Part shown: positions 63,613 to 64,000 of the stretch, piece after piece
Layout of the letters: each line of letters starts with the position of its first letter
Numbering within the stretch: the first letter of the stretch is position 1
Source of the DNA: Arsenicicoccus dermatophilus
GTDB taxonomy: Bacteria > Actinomycetota > Actinomycetes > Actinomycetales > Dermatophilaceae
DNA: 64,000 nt
Direction: 5' to 3'
Assembly: GCF_022568795.1 (NCBI RefSeq)
Contig: NZ_JAKZHU010000001.1
Span: forward strand, 2,232,001-2,296,000
Position numbers and translations under genes: made by a program
Notes under the pieces: generated by a model
What the model was told of the DNA's origin: nothing
Seen by the model: the letters and a program-made list of their open reading frames with translations, nothing else
Database searches by the model: none

Positions 63613-64000
63613 GTGACTGTCCCCGCCGTCGAGCCGCCGTCGCTGGAGCGGCAGGTGCGGCTCCTCATCGCCGACACCAGCGTCCAGCAGTACCTCACCA
63701 GCCAGGACGTGGCTGACTTCCTCGCCCTCAACGGCGGGAACGTGCGCCTCGCCGCGGCCGACGCATGCGAGGCCATCGCGACGTCCGAGGCCCTGGTCGG
63801 GAAGAAGATCACCACGCAGGACCTCGCCACCGACGGCACCGCCGTCGCCGATGCCCTGATGAAGCGGGCCGCGCTCCTGCGCCGGCAGGCGAAGGACAAG
63901 ACCGACGAGGACGCTGGCGACGACTGGGCGTGCGTCGTGGTCGGCGGGATCAGCGACGACCCGTACGGCCGGCGTCCCGAGTTGACCGAGTGGCCGACCG
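63613..64000 (+). CDS. Head-tail connector/adaptor (partial)
   Basis: Starts at GTG 63613 (MTVPAVEPPSLERQVRLLIA) and runs off the window after 129 codons. Helical pattern YLTSQDVADFLALNGGNVRL, AAADACEAIATSEALVGKKI as in gp6-like adaptor proteins, then SDDPYGRRPE. Position after the capsid fits the first connector. Confidence 0.7.
   Translation, partial: MTVPAVEPPSLERQVRLLIADTSVQQYLTSQDVADFLALNGGNVRLAAADACEAIATSEALVGKKITTQDLATDGTAVADALMKRAALLRRQAKDKTDEDAGDDWACVVVGGISDDPYGRRPELTEWPT

Larger units (their letters stand above)
32972..64000. mobile_element. Siphovirus-type prophage, left part (attR outside window)
   Basis: All genes from the integrase at 33141 to the window edge form a tailed-phage genome: attL in a tRNA-Arg, integrase, lysogeny switch, YqaJ/RecT, WhiB, replication genes, RuvC, a FtsK/DUF2637 block, antirepressor, terminase, portal, protease/scaffold and capsid. 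Tail, lysis genes and attR must lie to the right. At least 31 kb is present. Genes are short, overlap by 4 bp and run rightward except for the leftward repressor unit and four further leftward genes. Confidence 0.95.

Overview
The window is very GC-rich actinobacterial DNA. The host part (about 1-32,970) looks like a member of the Intrasporangiaceae/Dermatophilaceae or a close relative. The reasons are the gene order rpiB - mycothiol nitroreductase - pepN, which is also found in mycobacteria, an IdeR/DtxR-type iron box, a group II truncated globin, a VKOR/DUF929 pair and heavy use of GTG starts with 4-bp ATGA/GTGA overlaps. No 16S rRNA is present, so the genus is inference.

Host region, left to right: rpiB (partial) and a DsbA-fold nitroreductase face pepN. 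A three-gene desferrioxamine-type siderophore operon (desA, desB, fused desC-desD) lies behind a perfect 19-bp iron box. Then come malQ, an MscS channel with truncated hemoglobin, GDPD with an MFS transporter, a hotdog thioesterase pair, a RecQ helicase with a PRTase-like tail, tesB, ettA, ssb, two tandem dynamin-like GTPases, a DUF929/VKOR disulfide pair, two small membrane/unknown genes, and a secreted 5'-nucleotidase broken by a one-base frameshift. The host part ends with an unknown gene, a truncated excalibur-domain remnant and the terminator of a tRNA gene.

At 32,972-33,020 lies the 3' half of a tRNA-Arg(TCT), with no 5' half. This fits attL of a prophage that runs from here past the right edge of the window, so at least 31 kb of it is present and attR is outside. 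Next to attL are a tyrosine integrase and a lysogeny switch: a leftward repressor, four GTACACCA operator-like repeats, and a rightward XRE gene followed by an excisionase-like gene. The early region carries YqaJ exonuclease and RecT, WhiB, a replication initiator with iteron-like GTGCAC repeats inside its own gene, a G39P-like helicase loader, a string of small zinc-ribbon/unknown genes, DUF4326 and a RuvC-like resolvase.

The middle of the prophage (45.6-51.2 kb) is unusual. A FtsK/TraSA-like translocase, a DUF2637 (SpdB-like) membrane protein and further small membrane genes resemble the transfer/spread block of actinomycete plasmids and integrative elements, yet they sit within a tailed-phage genome. 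A second divergent regulatory switch (KilAC-type antirepressor against an XRE protein with a probable leaderless message) follows.

The late region starts with the terminase. The large subunit is split at its Walker A lysine by a 326-residue LAGLIDADG intein with the hallmarks of a class 3 intein. Between terminase and portal is a 39-residue lipoprotein with its own promoter/operator and terminator, the layout of a moron. Portal, MuF-like protein, protease/scaffold with an internal start, decoration protein, major capsid protein and the first head-tail connector follow to the window edge. Lysis and tail genes are not in the window.
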